DNA of 64,000 bases. It comes from Mucisphaera sp965279675. GTDB lineage: Bacteria > Planctomycetota > Phycisphaerae > Phycisphaerales > Phycisphaeraceae. Where the stretch lies: contig NZ_CBDIIJ010000002.1 of the NCBI RefSeq assembly GCF_965279675.1, forward strand, positions 744,001 through 808,000, read 5' to 3'. This document shows positions 25,653 to 34,963 of the stretch, one piece after another (position 1 is the stretch's first letter; each line of letters starts with the position of its first letter). Below the pieces are notes generated by a model. That model did no database searches. It was not told where the DNA came from and saw nothing but the letters and a program-made list of their open reading frames with translations. Position numbers and translations under genes: made by a program.

Positions 25653-27428
25653 ATGCCCGACTCTGATGTGCAAGTGTCCCGTTCGCTCGCGAAGCGTCTG
25701 ATGCGTCCGGGGTTCTGGTTGTTCCTGATCTGCATTGTCAGTGCTTACTGGGTGGGGAGTGCGGTCCCGCCTAGCTGGATCAGCCAGAGCACGGTGCTGG
25801 ATGCTTTCCAGAAGGAGGGTGGCGAGTGGGTGTATGTGTTCCGTGGGAACGAGGTGTCGCTGGCGGGGGCGGTGCCGATTGAGGACTCGCCGATTGCGGA
25901 GGCGAATCTGGCGGCGACAACAGCGGACGGGGCGCAGCCGGCGATCACGAGCCAGCTTGTTTACGAGGAGACCGAGGAGGGCTTGCGGTTCAAGGAGGTG
26001 CGGGTCTACAAGCACTGGTTCCTGTGGTCGTTGCTGCCGGCGTTTACGGCGATTCTGTTGTGTATCGCGACGCAGGAGCCGTTGACGTCGCTGGCGGGTG
26101 GGGCGATCGCCGGGGTGTTGCTTCTGGGTCAGTACAACCTGATCGATGAGGTGTTGATGCCGACGATCAGTTCGGAGTCGGTGGCGGAGGTGATTCTGCT
26201 TTACTGCGGTTTGCTTGGCGGGCTGGTGGGTATCTGGCAGCGTGGTGGGGCGGCGCTGGCGTTTGCGCACTGGGCGGCGAGTCATATCGTGACGGGTCCG
26301 CGGTCGGCGAAGTTTCTGACCTGGTTGCTGGGGGTGAGTTTCTTCCAGGGTGGGACGGTGTCGACGGTGATGGTGGGTGCGACGTCGCGGCCGATCAATG
26401 ATCGCGAGAAGGTGAGTCATGAGGAGCTGAGTTACGTGGTGGATTCGACAGCGTCGCCTATTGCGGCATTGATCCCGCTGAATGCGTGGCCGGCTTATGT
26501 GCAGGCTTTGATTTTTGTGCCGGGCGTGGCTTTTCTGGCGACGCCTGAGGATCGGCTGGGGTTCTATTTCTCGTCGATCTTTCTGAGTTTTTATGCGTTG
26601 TTCGCGGTGATCGGGACGCTCTTGCTTTGTTTTGACAAGCTGCCGTTCATTGGTCGGAAGTTCAAAGCGGCGATGGTTCGGGCGCGGACGACGGGTGAGT
26701 TGAACCGGCCGGGTTCGACGCCTTTGTCTTCGAAGGAGTTGGAGGAGTCGGAGCCGCCCGTTGGGTTTGTGCCGAGTCTATGGAGCTTTGTGATTCCGCT
26801 GGGTTTGCTGATCACGACGGCGATCGGGACGTACGTGCAGACGGGTTCACCGAACGTGACCCTGGCGTTTCTGATTGCGTTTGTGGTGGCGATCGTGATG
26901 GAGATGATTCGGGGGATGACGGTGCACGAGGTGGTGGAGGGGATTGGTCTGGGGATCAAGGCGGTGGTGGTGGCTGCGCTGATTCTGGTGACGGCAATCA
27001 TGGTGGGGAATCTGTCGAAAGATGCGGGCGGGGCGGCTTATCTGGTTTCGCTGCTGGGTGATCGGGTTCACTACGCGTTGCTGCCGGTGGCGTTGTTGTT
27101 TCTGACGATGATCATCTCGTTCTCGACGGGGACGAGTTGGGGGACGTATGCGGTGGCGTTCCCGCTGGGGATGCCGTTGGCGTGGGCGATTGCGCAGGGT
27201 CAGGAGCTTGGGAATCAGGAGCTGTACATGATGGTGTGCTTCGCGACGATCCTGAATGGTTCTCTTTACGGGGATCAGTGCTCGCCGATCTCGGACACGA
27301 CGGTGCTGAGCGCGACGGTTTCGGGGGCGGACCTGATGGACCACGTGTGGACGCAGATTTATCCGGCTTCGGTCGCGATGGGGCTGGCGACGGTGTGCTG
27401 GACGGCGGTGGTGTTGTTGTTTGTGTGA
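25653..27428 (+). CDS. NhaC-family Na+/H+ antiporter
   Basis: This 591-residue membrane protein has about eleven hydrophobic segments and the NhaC signatures ATSRPINDREKVSHEELSYV, VDSTASPIAALIPLNAW and GDQCSPISDTTVLSA. It should exchange Na+ (or another substrate) for protons. A soluble insert of about 70 residues (residues 45-115) follows the first helix and is longer than usual. The ATG at 25653 is chosen because GGGAGGGCG lies 5 bases upstream. The gamma-glutamyltransferase gene begins 22 bases after the stop, so the two are probably in one transcript. Confidence 0.92.
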   Translation: MPDSDVQVSRSLAKRLMRPGFWLFLICIVSAYWVGSAVPPSWISQSTVLDAFQKEGGEWVYVFRGNEVSLAGAVPIEDSPIAEANLAATTADGAQPAITSQLVYEETEEGLRFKEVRVYKHWFLWSLLPAFTAILLCIATQEPLTSLAGGAIAGVLLLGQYNLIDEVLMPTISSESVAEVILLYCGLLGGLVGIWQRGGAALAFAHWAASHIVTGPRSAKFLTWLLGVSFFQGGTVSTVMVGATSRPINDREKVSHEELSYVVDSTASPIAALIPLNAWPAYVQALIFVPGVAFLATPEDRLGFYFSSIFLSFYALFAVIGTLLLCFDKLPFIGRKFKAAMVRARTTGELNRPGSTPLSSKELEESEPPVGFVPSLWSFVIPLGLLITTAIGTYVQTGSPNVTLAFLIAFVVAIVMEMIRGMTVHEVVEGIGLGIKAVVVAALILVTAIMVGNLSKDAGGAAYLVSLLGDRVHYALLPVALLFLTMIISFSTGTSWGTYAVAFPLGMPLAWAIAQGQELGNQELYMMVCFATILNGSLYGDQCSPISDTTVLSATVSGADLMDHVWTQIYPASVAMGLATVCWTAVVLLFV

Positions 27429-27450
27429 TTTACGAGAAGGAGTTGGTGTG

Positions 27451-29160
27451 ATGCGTTGGATGGCGTTGTGTCTCGTGGTGTGCGCGGTGGTGGTGGGTGG
27501 TTGTTCCTCGACAGCGGAGTTGGCCGGCGCGGGTGCGAGGTCGCATGTGGATCAGTCCACGGGCGGGATGGTTGTCAGCAACAGCAGCGATGCTTCGGAG
27601 ATTGGTGCGGCGATTCTGGGACGGGGCGGGAATGCGGTGGATGCGGCGATCGCGGTGCAGTTTGCGATGGCGGTGACGTGGCCGGAGGCGGGGAACATCG
27701 GGGGTGGGGGTTTCATGCTGGTGGCGCAGCCGGGCATGGACGCGGTGTGCATTGACTATCGGGAGGTGGCGCCGGGCGCAGCGACGGTGGATATGTATGC
27801 GTTTGGCGAGAATCGGCATCATCATCGGCATGTAGGTGTGCCGGGGACGGTGGCGGGGATGGCGATGGCGCATGGCCGGTATGGGCGGCTGCCGTGGCGG
27901 GAGTTGGTGTTGCCTGCGATGGCTCTGGCTCGGGATGGATTTGAGGTGGATGGTCATCTGGCGGCTTCGTTGAATCGGGTGTTGAATGATCCGAAGACGA
28001 AAGCAGCGGATAATCTGGCCGAGCTGCGGCGGGTTTATGGCAAGCCGGGTGGGGGCGACTGGGTGGATGGGGATGTGATGGTGCTGCCTGATCTGGCGGG
28101 GACGCTGGAGGTGATCGCGGAGATGGGGGCGATGGGGTTTTATCGGGGTGAGGTGGCGGAGCAGTTGGCGGCGAGTATGAGGCGTCACGGCGGGCTGATC
28201 ACGGAGGATGATCTGGCGCTGTATCAGGCGAAGGCTCGGCTGGGGGTGCGGACGTCGTATCGGGGGTATGACGTTTATGGTGCGCCGCCTGCGAGTTCGG
28301 GTGGGATCACGATCGGTTTGATGCTCAACGTGCTGGAGACGTTTGAGGTGGGTGCGATGGATCGGTTTGGAGGCGAGCTGGTTCACCTGATGGCTGAAAC
28401 GATGAAACGAGGTTTTCGGGATCGGGCTGCTTATCTGGGTGATACGGATTTTGTGGAGGTGCCGATGGAGCGGCTGACCTCGAAGCTGTATGCGCATGAG
28501 TTGGCGGCGGGGATCGGGCCGATGGCGACCAGTAGTGAGTCGTTAGCGCCGCCTATTGCGTTGGCGGATGAAGGGCCGAGCACGACGCATTTTTCGGTGA
28601 TTGATGCGGAGGGGATGGCGGTTTCGAATACGACGACGCTTGAGCAGGCGTGGGGGAGCCGGGTGATTCCTGAGGGGCTGGGGTTTGTGCTGAACAACGA
28701 GATGGGGGATTTCAACTGGAAGCCGGGGTATACGGATCGGCGGGGTCGGATCGGTACGGAGGCGAACGTGATTGCGCCGGGCAAGCGGATGTTGAGTTCG
28801 ATGTCGCCAACGATCGTGAAGAAGGATGGTGAGGCGGTGCTGGTGATCGGGTCGCCTGGCGGGCGGACGATCATCAACACGGTGCTGGGGATTGTGGTGA
28901 GCACGGTGGATCACGGGATGCCGTTGTGGGAGGCGATTGATGCGCCGCGGATGCATCATGCGTGGTTCCCGGATCGGATCACGCTGGAGGAGGGGTATGA
29001 GGCGGAGGTGATTGAGGCGCTCGAGGCGAAGGGGCACGAGGTGCGTGTGCGGGAGGGATCGCAGGGAGCGGCGCATGGGATCGCGATTGATCCCGAGACG
29101 GGTTTGCGGACGGGTGTGGCGGATTACCGGCGGGGTGGGTTGGCGGTGGGGGTGGAGTAG
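27451..29160 (+). CDS. ggt: Gamma-glutamyltransferase lipoprotein
   Basis: The 569-residue protein has a lipoprotein signal (VVVGGC, Cys near residue 18) and the gamma-glutamyltransferase architecture: GGNAVDAAIAVQFAMAV, the GNIGGGGFML loop, and the autocleavage site GPSTTHFSV, where a Thr becomes the N-terminal nucleophile of the small subunit. It would transfer or hydrolyse gamma-glutamyl groups such as glutathione in the periplasm. The ATG at 27451 has AAGGAG upstream; the longer frame to 27421 overlaps the antiporter gene. Pairing with an antiporter may only reflect convenience of transcription. Confidence 0.94.
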   Translation: MRWMALCLVVCAVVVGGCSSTAELAGAGARSHVDQSTGGMVVSNSSDASEIGAAILGRGGNAVDAAIAVQFAMAVTWPEAGNIGGGGFMLVAQPGMDAVCIDYREVAPGAATVDMYAFGENRHHHRHVGVPGTVAGMAMAHGRYGRLPWRELVLPAMALARDGFEVDGHLAASLNRVLNDPKTKAADNLAELRRVYGKPGGGDWVDGDVMVLPDLAGTLEVIAEMGAMGFYRGEVAEQLAASMRRHGGLITEDDLALYQAKARLGVRTSYRGYDVYGAPPASSGGITIGLMLNVLETFEVGAMDRFGGELVHLMAETMKRGFRDRAAYLGDTDFVEVPMERLTSKLYAHELAAGIGPMATSSESLAPPIALADEGPSTTHFSVIDAEGMAVSNTTTLEQAWGSRVIPEGLGFVLNNEMGDFNWKPGYTDRRGRIGTEANVIAPGKRMLSSMSPTIVKKDGEAVLVIGSPGGRTIINTVLGIVVSTVDHGMPLWEAIDAPRMHHAWFPDRITLEEGYEAEVIEALEAKGHEVRVREGSQGAAHGIAIDPETGLRTGVADYRRGGLAVGVE

Positions 29161-29202
29161 CCTGTTGTCCTTAGCCCCTTAGCGCCTGATTCACGATGAC
29201 GA

Positions 29203-30825
29203 TCAGCGTCGTCTTACGACGGCGAGTAGTCCGAGGAGAAGTGTGGCGGAGGCGGGCTCGGGGACGACGGTGCTCATGACGGTGTAGACGTCTGTGTTGT
29301 CGATGTAGGCTCCGCGGCGTGGGTCGATGCCGTCGGTGAGGTTGGCGAAGAGGTCGCTACCGACGCCCTGGGTCCAGAGAGGGACGAGTTCGTTGGTGTG
29401 GTTGGTGGACCACCAGATGGCTTCGGGGAGTTCGCCTGGGGCCTGGGCGATGGGGTCCTGCATGTAGATGGTTTCGGAGTCGGGTCCGAGGAGGAGGGCG
29501 TTGGCGTGATCGGTGGTGATGATGAGGAGGGTTTCGTCCCAGGAGCTTTCGGTTTCGACCCAGTCGATGACGGCGTCGATGGCTCGGTTGAAGGAGAGTT
29601 GTTCTTCGATGAGTCGCGGGAGGTCGTTGGCGTGGGCGGCTGAGTCGACGCTGGCTCCTTCGATCATGAGGAAGAAGCCGTCTTCGTCGGTTTTGAGGGT
29701 GTTGATGGCGGCCTGGCTGAGTTCGTCGAGGTCTGGCATGACGAAGGGGACGGCGCCGTTGGGGTTGGAGGCGTCGTAGACGGTGGGGTCGTAGGCATTG
29801 GTACGGCCTGTCGTGTCGCGGCTGTGGAGGCTGGAACTGACGGGGACGAGGCCGAAGAGGCGTTCGGGTGCGGGCTCGGAGCCTGCGGCGATGTTGGCGA
29901 GTTGGGTGGTGTTGTCGACGAACGACCAGCCGGCGGAGCCGTCGCGGAGGGCCTGGAGGTTGGCCTGGCTGACGGTGTCGTAGCTGGGTGTTCGGGGGAC
30001 GCCTGCTGAGCCGAATTCGGGGTGTCCGGGGCTGATGATGACGTCGAGAAGGCCGTTGTGGATCATGTCGTGGCTGATGTTGGCCTCGTCGTTGCGGTCG
30101 ATGTTGTTGGTGCCGAAGGCGGCGGGCGTGGCGTCGGTGAAGGGTTTGGTGGAGACGACGCCGGTCTTCTTTCCGAGTTTGGCGGCCTGCTCGGTGATGA
30201 GATCGAGCGGGTTCATGTTGAGGTCGACGGAGATGGCTGAGTTGTAGGTTTTGACGCCTGTGGCGAGAGCGGTGCCTGCGGCGGCGGAGTCGGTGATGCT
30301 GTTGGTGACGAGGTAGTCGTAAGCGGCGAAGCCCTGGGTCTCGACGATGTCGAGGGAGTTGGCGAAGTCGATGGCGAGTCCCTGGAGGGGTGCGGGGAGG
30401 GCGGGGTTGGGTGTGAGGGTGACCGGGGTGCCGCGGCCGAGGAGGCCGTTGTTATCGATGAGGCGGACGGTACCTGGTGTGTTGTCGTTGGCGGCGATGG
30501 GGTCGTATGAGCCGAAGCCGGGGAAGTTGGGGATTTCGTTGTAGAGTGATGGCAGGAGTCCGCCGGTGAGCACGGGGGCGATGGGCTGAGTGTGACCGGG
30601 GTAGGTGGTCATCCAGTGCTGGGTGAATTCGTTCTCCCAGGTCTGCTGGTACTGGAGTGCGGTGTTGGCATCGGTGCCGAACTGCCACTGGTTGGCTGCG
30701 CGCCAGGTGGTGTCGCCTGCGCCGTCGGAGATCATCAGGATGATGTTCTTGGCCTGTTGGGCCTGGGCCGTGGCGGGGATGAGGGCGAGTCCGAGGGCGG
30801 CGACGATGAGTTGGTTGGTTTTCAT
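29203..30825 (-). CDS. Alkaline phosphatase with PEP-CTERM tail
   Basis: The 540-residue protein has a signal peptide (ATAQA end), the metal-binding ILMISDGAGD and the nucleophile motif TDSAAAGTALATG. Later metal ligands are in MIEGASVDSAAHAND, TTDHAN and STNHTNELV. It ends in VPEPASATLLLGLLAVVRRR, a classical PEP-CTERM tail, so it should be processed by an exosortase and held at the cell surface or released. It would free phosphate from organic esters. It is convergent with the gamma-glutamyltransferase gene. Confidence 0.93.
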   Translation of the reverse strand: MKTNQLIVAALGLALIPATAQAQQAKNIILMISDGAGDTTWRAANQWQFGTDANTALQYQQTWENEFTQHWMTTYPGHTQPIAPVLTGGLLPSLYNEIPNFPGFGSYDPIAANDNTPGTVRLIDNNGLLGRGTPVTLTPNPALPAPLQGLAIDFANSLDIVETQGFAAYDYLVTNSITDSAAAGTALATGVKTYNSAISVDLNMNPLDLITEQAAKLGKKTGVVSTKPFTDATPAAFGTNNIDRNDEANISHDMIHNGLLDVIISPGHPEFGSAGVPRTPSYDTVSQANLQALRDGSAGWSFVDNTTQLANIAAGSEPAPERLFGLVPVSSSLHSRDTTGRTNAYDPTVYDASNPNGAVPFVMPDLDELSQAAINTLKTDEDGFFLMIEGASVDSAAHANDLPRLIEEQLSFNRAIDAVIDWVETESSWDETLLIITTDHANALLLGPDSETIYMQDPIAQAPGELPEAIWWSTNHTNELVPLWTQGVGSDLFANLTDGIDPRRGAYIDNTDVYTVMSTVVPEPASATLLLGLLAVVRRR

Positions 30826-30962
30826 GGCGGGAACGTTACCGTTCCCGACGGGTTTGATTGCAAGGCTGGTGCGAGGTTCTTGTGAGGGTTTGGTAAAGCC
30901 GCCGAGTTATTTGAAGGTGTCGATGGTTGGGTTTTGGTGAGTCGATGGGCGTGCGCTTGGTG

Positions 30963-31685
30963 TCAATGCTTTTGCGTTCTGCGCTTGACGAAGGAGAGGC
31001 CGAGTGCGAGTGGCAGGAGGCTGGTGGGTTCGGGGATGTATCCAGCTGGCAGTGGTTTGCCGGGTATGGTTTCGAAGGCGTAGTCCTCGATGCGAACGTA
31101 GAAAGACTCTTCCTCACTGTCCTTGAAGAGTGCGGCTTCTATGCGTATCCAGCCATGCAGATCATCTGATAGATCCTCGTCGTGGGGGCCGTTCGGATCG
31201 ATCGTGAAGCCGAGGTAATCGGCGTTCATGGAGTTCTCGCCGTTAAAGACCGTTCCAAATACGACGCCCCGGTGGTTGCGGAGCACCGTTGGGAATTCCG
31301 GCCTGAAGGGGATGTCGTCGAGTCCGTAGATTTCGGGGAGTTGACCTTCCTGTATACCAGCCACGTTCGGATAATCCGGGAACTGCCCGGTGTAATCACT
31401 GACTGCAAATCGGAGGTTGTCACCGATGGGCGTGAAGTCGACATCGACGATGTTGACATATCGGCGGCTGCCTTCGCCGAAATCGTAGAGCACGAGTTGA
31501 TTGGTATACGACATGTTGATGCCGGCAGGGTCACCGGTGATCGCGGAAAGGTCCAGCGAGCGTGTGATGCTGCTCGTGGAGTAGAAGCTGTAATCGGGGT
31601 CGAGGTCGACGTAGGTAATGCCGGCTTGGAGGGAACTGATGGCGACCAGATTGATGCTTACAGCGCGTGCAAAACATCGATGCAT
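30963..31685 (-). CDS. PEP-CTERM exported protein of unknown function
   Basis: The 240-residue protein has a short signal sequence (ending near SLQAG) and the tail IPEPTSLLPLALGLSFVKRR. The body is acidic and beta-rich with no motif I recognise. The ATG at 31685 is preceded by GAGGAGAAA; the frame extends to 31754 without a better start. Confidence 0.8.
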   Translation of the reverse strand: MHRCFARAVSINLVAISSLQAGITYVDLDPDYSFYSTSSITRSLDLSAITGDPAGINMSYTNQLVLYDFGEGSRRYVNIVDVDFTPIGDNLRFAVSDYTGQFPDYPNVAGIQEGQLPEIYGLDDIPFRPEFPTVLRNHRGVVFGTVFNGENSMNADYLGFTIDPNGPHDEDLSDDLHGWIRIEAALFKDSEEESFYVRIEDYAFETIPGKPLPAGYIPEPTSLLPLALGLSFVKRRTQKH

Positions 31686-31786
31686 CGAGTTTCTCCTCAC
31701 AAGAGAATTGTGGGTCCTGTTATTGCCGAGCATAGTACAGGTTTCTTTCAACACAAGTGTTCTTCTGTTTGGTTTGGCTATTCGTT

Positions 31787-34582
31787 TTAAGAAGCTCTTC
31801 TGAGTAAGGCTCCCATGGTGGCAAGCAAGAAGCTGCTGGTAGGTTCGGGGATGGGGTTGGCGTTGAAGCCGAAGTTGGTGGCTAGGAGGGAGAGGTCGAT
31901 GAGGTCGACGGTGGCGTCGGCGTTGAAGTCGCCTTGGGCGTTGCTGGTGGCGGGGGTGTTGAAGTTGGTGGCGAGGTTGGAGAGGTCGATGAGGTCGACG
32001 GTGAGGTCGAGGTTGGTGTCGCCTGGGGCGGTGCCGTAGAGGGTTTCGAGCCAGAAGATGGCGTCGGCGGTGTTGATGAGGGTGTCGTTGTTGAGGTCGA
32101 GGGTGGTGTCGTTGGTGGCGATGGCGGTGTGGAGGAGGTCGAGGTCGTTGAGGGTGAGATCGCCTGAGAGGTCGACGTCGCCTGGGATGGCGGCTTCGGC
32201 GGAGAAGAAGAGTTGGATTATGTCGCTAGTGGTGTCGTGGAGGATGGACCAGTTCTGATCGGGTGGGGGTAGGAGGGTAAACTCGTTGCCTGGATTGAGG
32301 CGGGCGGCGGCGAGGACGGTGATGGTTTGGTCTAAGAGAGGGTTGAAAGCAGGGAGCGTATCGATCTGTAGCGTCGCGTTGGCGATTTCGAGATTATCGA
32401 GGATGACGAGTTGGTCGAAGCCGAGGCCGGGTCCGAGGGTGGTGTCGCCGACTTCGATGATGAGTTTGCTGCCGGTGCGGAAGTTGGCTTTGTTGAGGGT
32501 GAGTTGGCCGATGGATTCGCCGGGGCTGATGGTGGCGGCGTCGATGGAGACGGAGCCGGCGATGGAGCCGTTGCCGCCCAGGGTGGTGCCGGGTTCGAGG
32601 TTGACGTCGGCTGAGCCGGTGGCGGAACCTGTGGTGTTGCTGACGATGAGGGTGCCGTTGGTGATGCGGGTCCCGCCCAAGTAGGTGTTGTTGTCGGTGA
32701 GTTTAAGGGTGCCGTTGCCGGATTTGATGAGTTCGCCGTCGCCGGTGATGGGGCCGTCGTGGGTGAGTTGCCAGAACTGGTTGCTGATGTTGATGTCGAG
32801 TGACTCATGGATGTGGTAGTGGCGGGTGGTGGTGTCGTCGTTTCTGATTTCGAGTCTGCCATCGGTGGTGATGAGCATGCCGTTGCCAAGGGCGGACTCT
32901 TGACTTACTTGGATGGTGCCCTCTACGAGGCGTGTGGGGCCGGCATGGCTGTTGTTAGCGTCGTCGAGTTGAAGATTGCCGGGGCCGTACTTGTAGAGCG
33001 GGCCGTTGTGGGTCAGTTGCTGGCTCCAGCGGAAGATCTGGTTGTTGTTTCTGACGTCGATGCCGCCGCCTTTGTCGGTGAAAGTGGGGCCGCCGTTGAT
33101 GAGTCCGCTTGAGGTGAAGGAGAAGATGGGTTCGACGGCGAGGGTTCCGCCGTCGATGACGACGGGGCCAGCACCGAGTCCGAAGCTGCTGTTGGTGACG
33201 AGTGTGCCGTTCTCGATGAAGGTTCCACCGGTGTAGTTGTTGCCGATGCCTGTGATGCGGTGGTCGGCGTTGCCGGCGATGTGGACGGCGCCGGAGCCGG
33301 TGATTCTGGTGTCGAACTCGGTGTTGGTGTTGGCGTCGAGCCAGAGTGTGGCGTTGGTTTCGAGGTTGATGCGGGTTGGGTTTTCGGGGAGTGGTTTTTC
33401 GAGGAAGAGGTTTGCGTCGTTTTGGAGGGTGACTTCGTAGCTGAGGTTGTCTTTGAGGGGGACCCCGCCGAAGCCGGTGGTGTTGGCGCGGAGGGTTTGG
33501 AACTGGCCAGCGGGGATGGTGTAGGTGTTGAACTCGAGTGTGGCGCTGCCGTTGGAGGCTGGGTTGTGGAACTGGTCTTCGGTGTCGCCGAGGCCTGCCT
33601 GGACGGTGGTGGAGAGTTGTTGTCCGCGGTAGTCGTTGAGTCGGATGGTGATTTTGCCGCCGTCGCCGGCCATGCCCGGGGAGGGATCGGCTTGGGTGAA
33701 GCCGCCGCCGTTGCCGCCTTCGGCGAAGAGTGATCCCTGGAGGTTGAGGGTGTTGGCGTGGAGTCGGATGGTGCCGCCTGCGCCGCCATCTCCCCCCTCG
33801 CTGTTGTCGATGAAGGGGTTGTCTTCGCCGTCGCGTCCGTGGCCGCCATTGGCGATGACGTTGGCGATCGAGAGGTGGCCGAGGGCACCGATTTCGATGG
33901 CTCCACCACCTGCCCCGCCGCCGCCGGTGTTGGAGCCGACGCGACCTCTCAGTCCGCCGGTGCCGCCGGCGAGGAAGAAGTGGGGCTGGGCTTCGTTGCT
34001 ACCTGATGCGACGAAGCCGGAAGGCGAGACGACGATCTCGTAGCTCTGGTTGATGTCGGAGCTGCCGTTGCCGCCGCCTGCGATGCCTGTGCCGCCTGTT
34101 CCTCGGTTGTTGATGCCGCCGTTGCCGCCGATGACGTTGACCGTTACGTTCGAGAGATCGGCGTCACCATACGAAAGGATGGCGAGGGGGTTATCACCAA
34201 CGACGCGGAGCTGGCGGCTGCGGAGGTTGATGTGGTTGAAAGTAAAGACCTTGACGGGTCGGACGCCGGTGAAGCTGGGAAAGCCGGATGAGGACTGCTG
34301 GGTGGTGACGGTGGCGGCGACGTTGTTGTAGATCGCGATGGGCGCCAGGCCGGTGTTGAGGACGGTGAGGGAGCCGGTGGTGGTGTTGAACTCGTAGCCG
34401 CCGATGTTGGAGCCGAAGGCGGACTGGTTGGGGTCGAGGATGCTGTTGATGGCGAAGGGATCGACGGTGGAGAGGTCGATGGGGTTGTAGTTGTTTGGAT
34501 CGAAGTAGGGCTGGGCGTGGCTCAGCGACGGAGCGACCAGGGAAGACACGATCGCGGCGAACGCGAAGCACTTGCAAGACAT
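31787..34582 (-). CDS. Beta-strand-repeat surface protein with dockerin repeats and PEP-CTERM tail
   Basis: The 931-residue protein has a signal peptide (end near LSHAQ) and glycine-rich early repeats (GGNGGINNRGTGGTG). The central units resemble autotransporter passenger-associated repeats (GELIKSGNGTLKLTDNNTYLGGTRITNGTL). A C-terminal set of dockerin-like EF-hand units (GDVDLSGDLTLNDLDLL, GDTNLDLTVDLIDLSNLATNF, GDFNADATVDLIDLSLLATNF) precedes IPEPTSSFLLATMGALLRR. No C-terminal outer-membrane beta-barrel is present, so secretion is by the sorting tail rather than type V. The start is the ATG at 34582, with GGAGAGG upstream. Confidence 0.86.
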   Translation of the reverse strand: MSCKCFAFAAIVSSLVAPSLSHAQPYFDPNNYNPIDLSTVDPFAINSILDPNQSAFGSNIGGYEFNTTTGSLTVLNTGLAPIAIYNNVAATVTTQQSSSGFPSFTGVRPVKVFTFNHINLRSRQLRVVGDNPLAILSYGDADLSNVTVNVIGGNGGINNRGTGGTGIAGGGNGSSDINQSYEIVVSPSGFVASGSNEAQPHFFLAGGTGGLRGRVGSNTGGGGAGGGAIEIGALGHLSIANVIANGGHGRDGEDNPFIDNSEGGDGGAGGTIRLHANTLNLQGSLFAEGGNGGGFTQADPSPGMAGDGGKITIRLNDYRGQQLSTTVQAGLGDTEDQFHNPASNGSATLEFNTYTIPAGQFQTLRANTTGFGGVPLKDNLSYEVTLQNDANLFLEKPLPENPTRINLETNATLWLDANTNTEFDTRITGSGAVHIAGNADHRITGIGNNYTGGTFIENGTLVTNSSFGLGAGPVVIDGGTLAVEPIFSFTSSGLINGGPTFTDKGGGIDVRNNNQIFRWSQQLTHNGPLYKYGPGNLQLDDANNSHAGPTRLVEGTIQVSQESALGNGMLITTDGRLEIRNDDTTTRHYHIHESLDINISNQFWQLTHDGPITGDGELIKSGNGTLKLTDNNTYLGGTRITNGTLIVSNTTGSATGSADVNLEPGTTLGGNGSIAGSVSIDAATISPGESIGQLTLNKANFRTGSKLIIEVGDTTLGPGLGFDQLVILDNLEIANATLQIDTLPAFNPLLDQTITVLAAARLNPGNEFTLLPPPDQNWSILHDTTSDIIQLFFSAEAAIPGDVDLSGDLTLNDLDLLHTAIATNDTTLDLNNDTLINTADAIFWLETLYGTAPGDTNLDLTVDLIDLSNLATNFNTPATSNAQGDFNADATVDLIDLSLLATNFGFNANPIPEPTSSFLLATMGALLRRAS

Positions 34583-34963
34583 CTGGCCTCTCCTGGACGA
34601 GCGTGAGTGAGGGTGAAACCGAAGGGCTGCTTGCACCTTCGCGGCGTGGCTCGCTGGTGTCAAGGATCTGGCGTGTGAATGTGAAGATGGGGTGGCCGCG
34701 CGTCGCTGATACGATTGTGCAGACTCAGGCGGCGATCCATCCTGCGCTCACGAAGAGAAGACCCCGTCAAGAAGCCAGGTCTGCGTCAGATGCGACCGAT
34801 AATCACGGTCCTTGTGATCTCTTGCTCAGGGCCGAGCTAGCCTGTGCGTGTGATAGCTTGTCGATATCCATGGGCTGGTCGGTTCTTGGGGAATCTGACC
34901 TAACAAGGCACCGATATCTTGTGTGGCAGCGCGATATGAGTTGGCTTCGTTAGGGAGAATGTT
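34583..34963. other. Divergent intergenic region
   Basis: About 380 bases lie between the beta-strand-repeat gene and the GGDEF/EAL gene. An open frame here overlaps the first gene antisense and has no similarity I recognise. I see no RNA gene or confident promoter. Confidence 0.6.

Noticed and set aside
20817..34582. Dockerin-like units as evidence for a cellulosome
   Set aside because: No cohesin or scaffoldin is present in the window, and planctomycete proteins often carry such EF-hand tails without cellulosomes.
34495..34953. A 152-codon + open frame before the GGDEF/EAL gene
   Set aside because: Its first part is antisense to the beta-strand-repeat gene and it has no ribosome binding site or recognisable domain.
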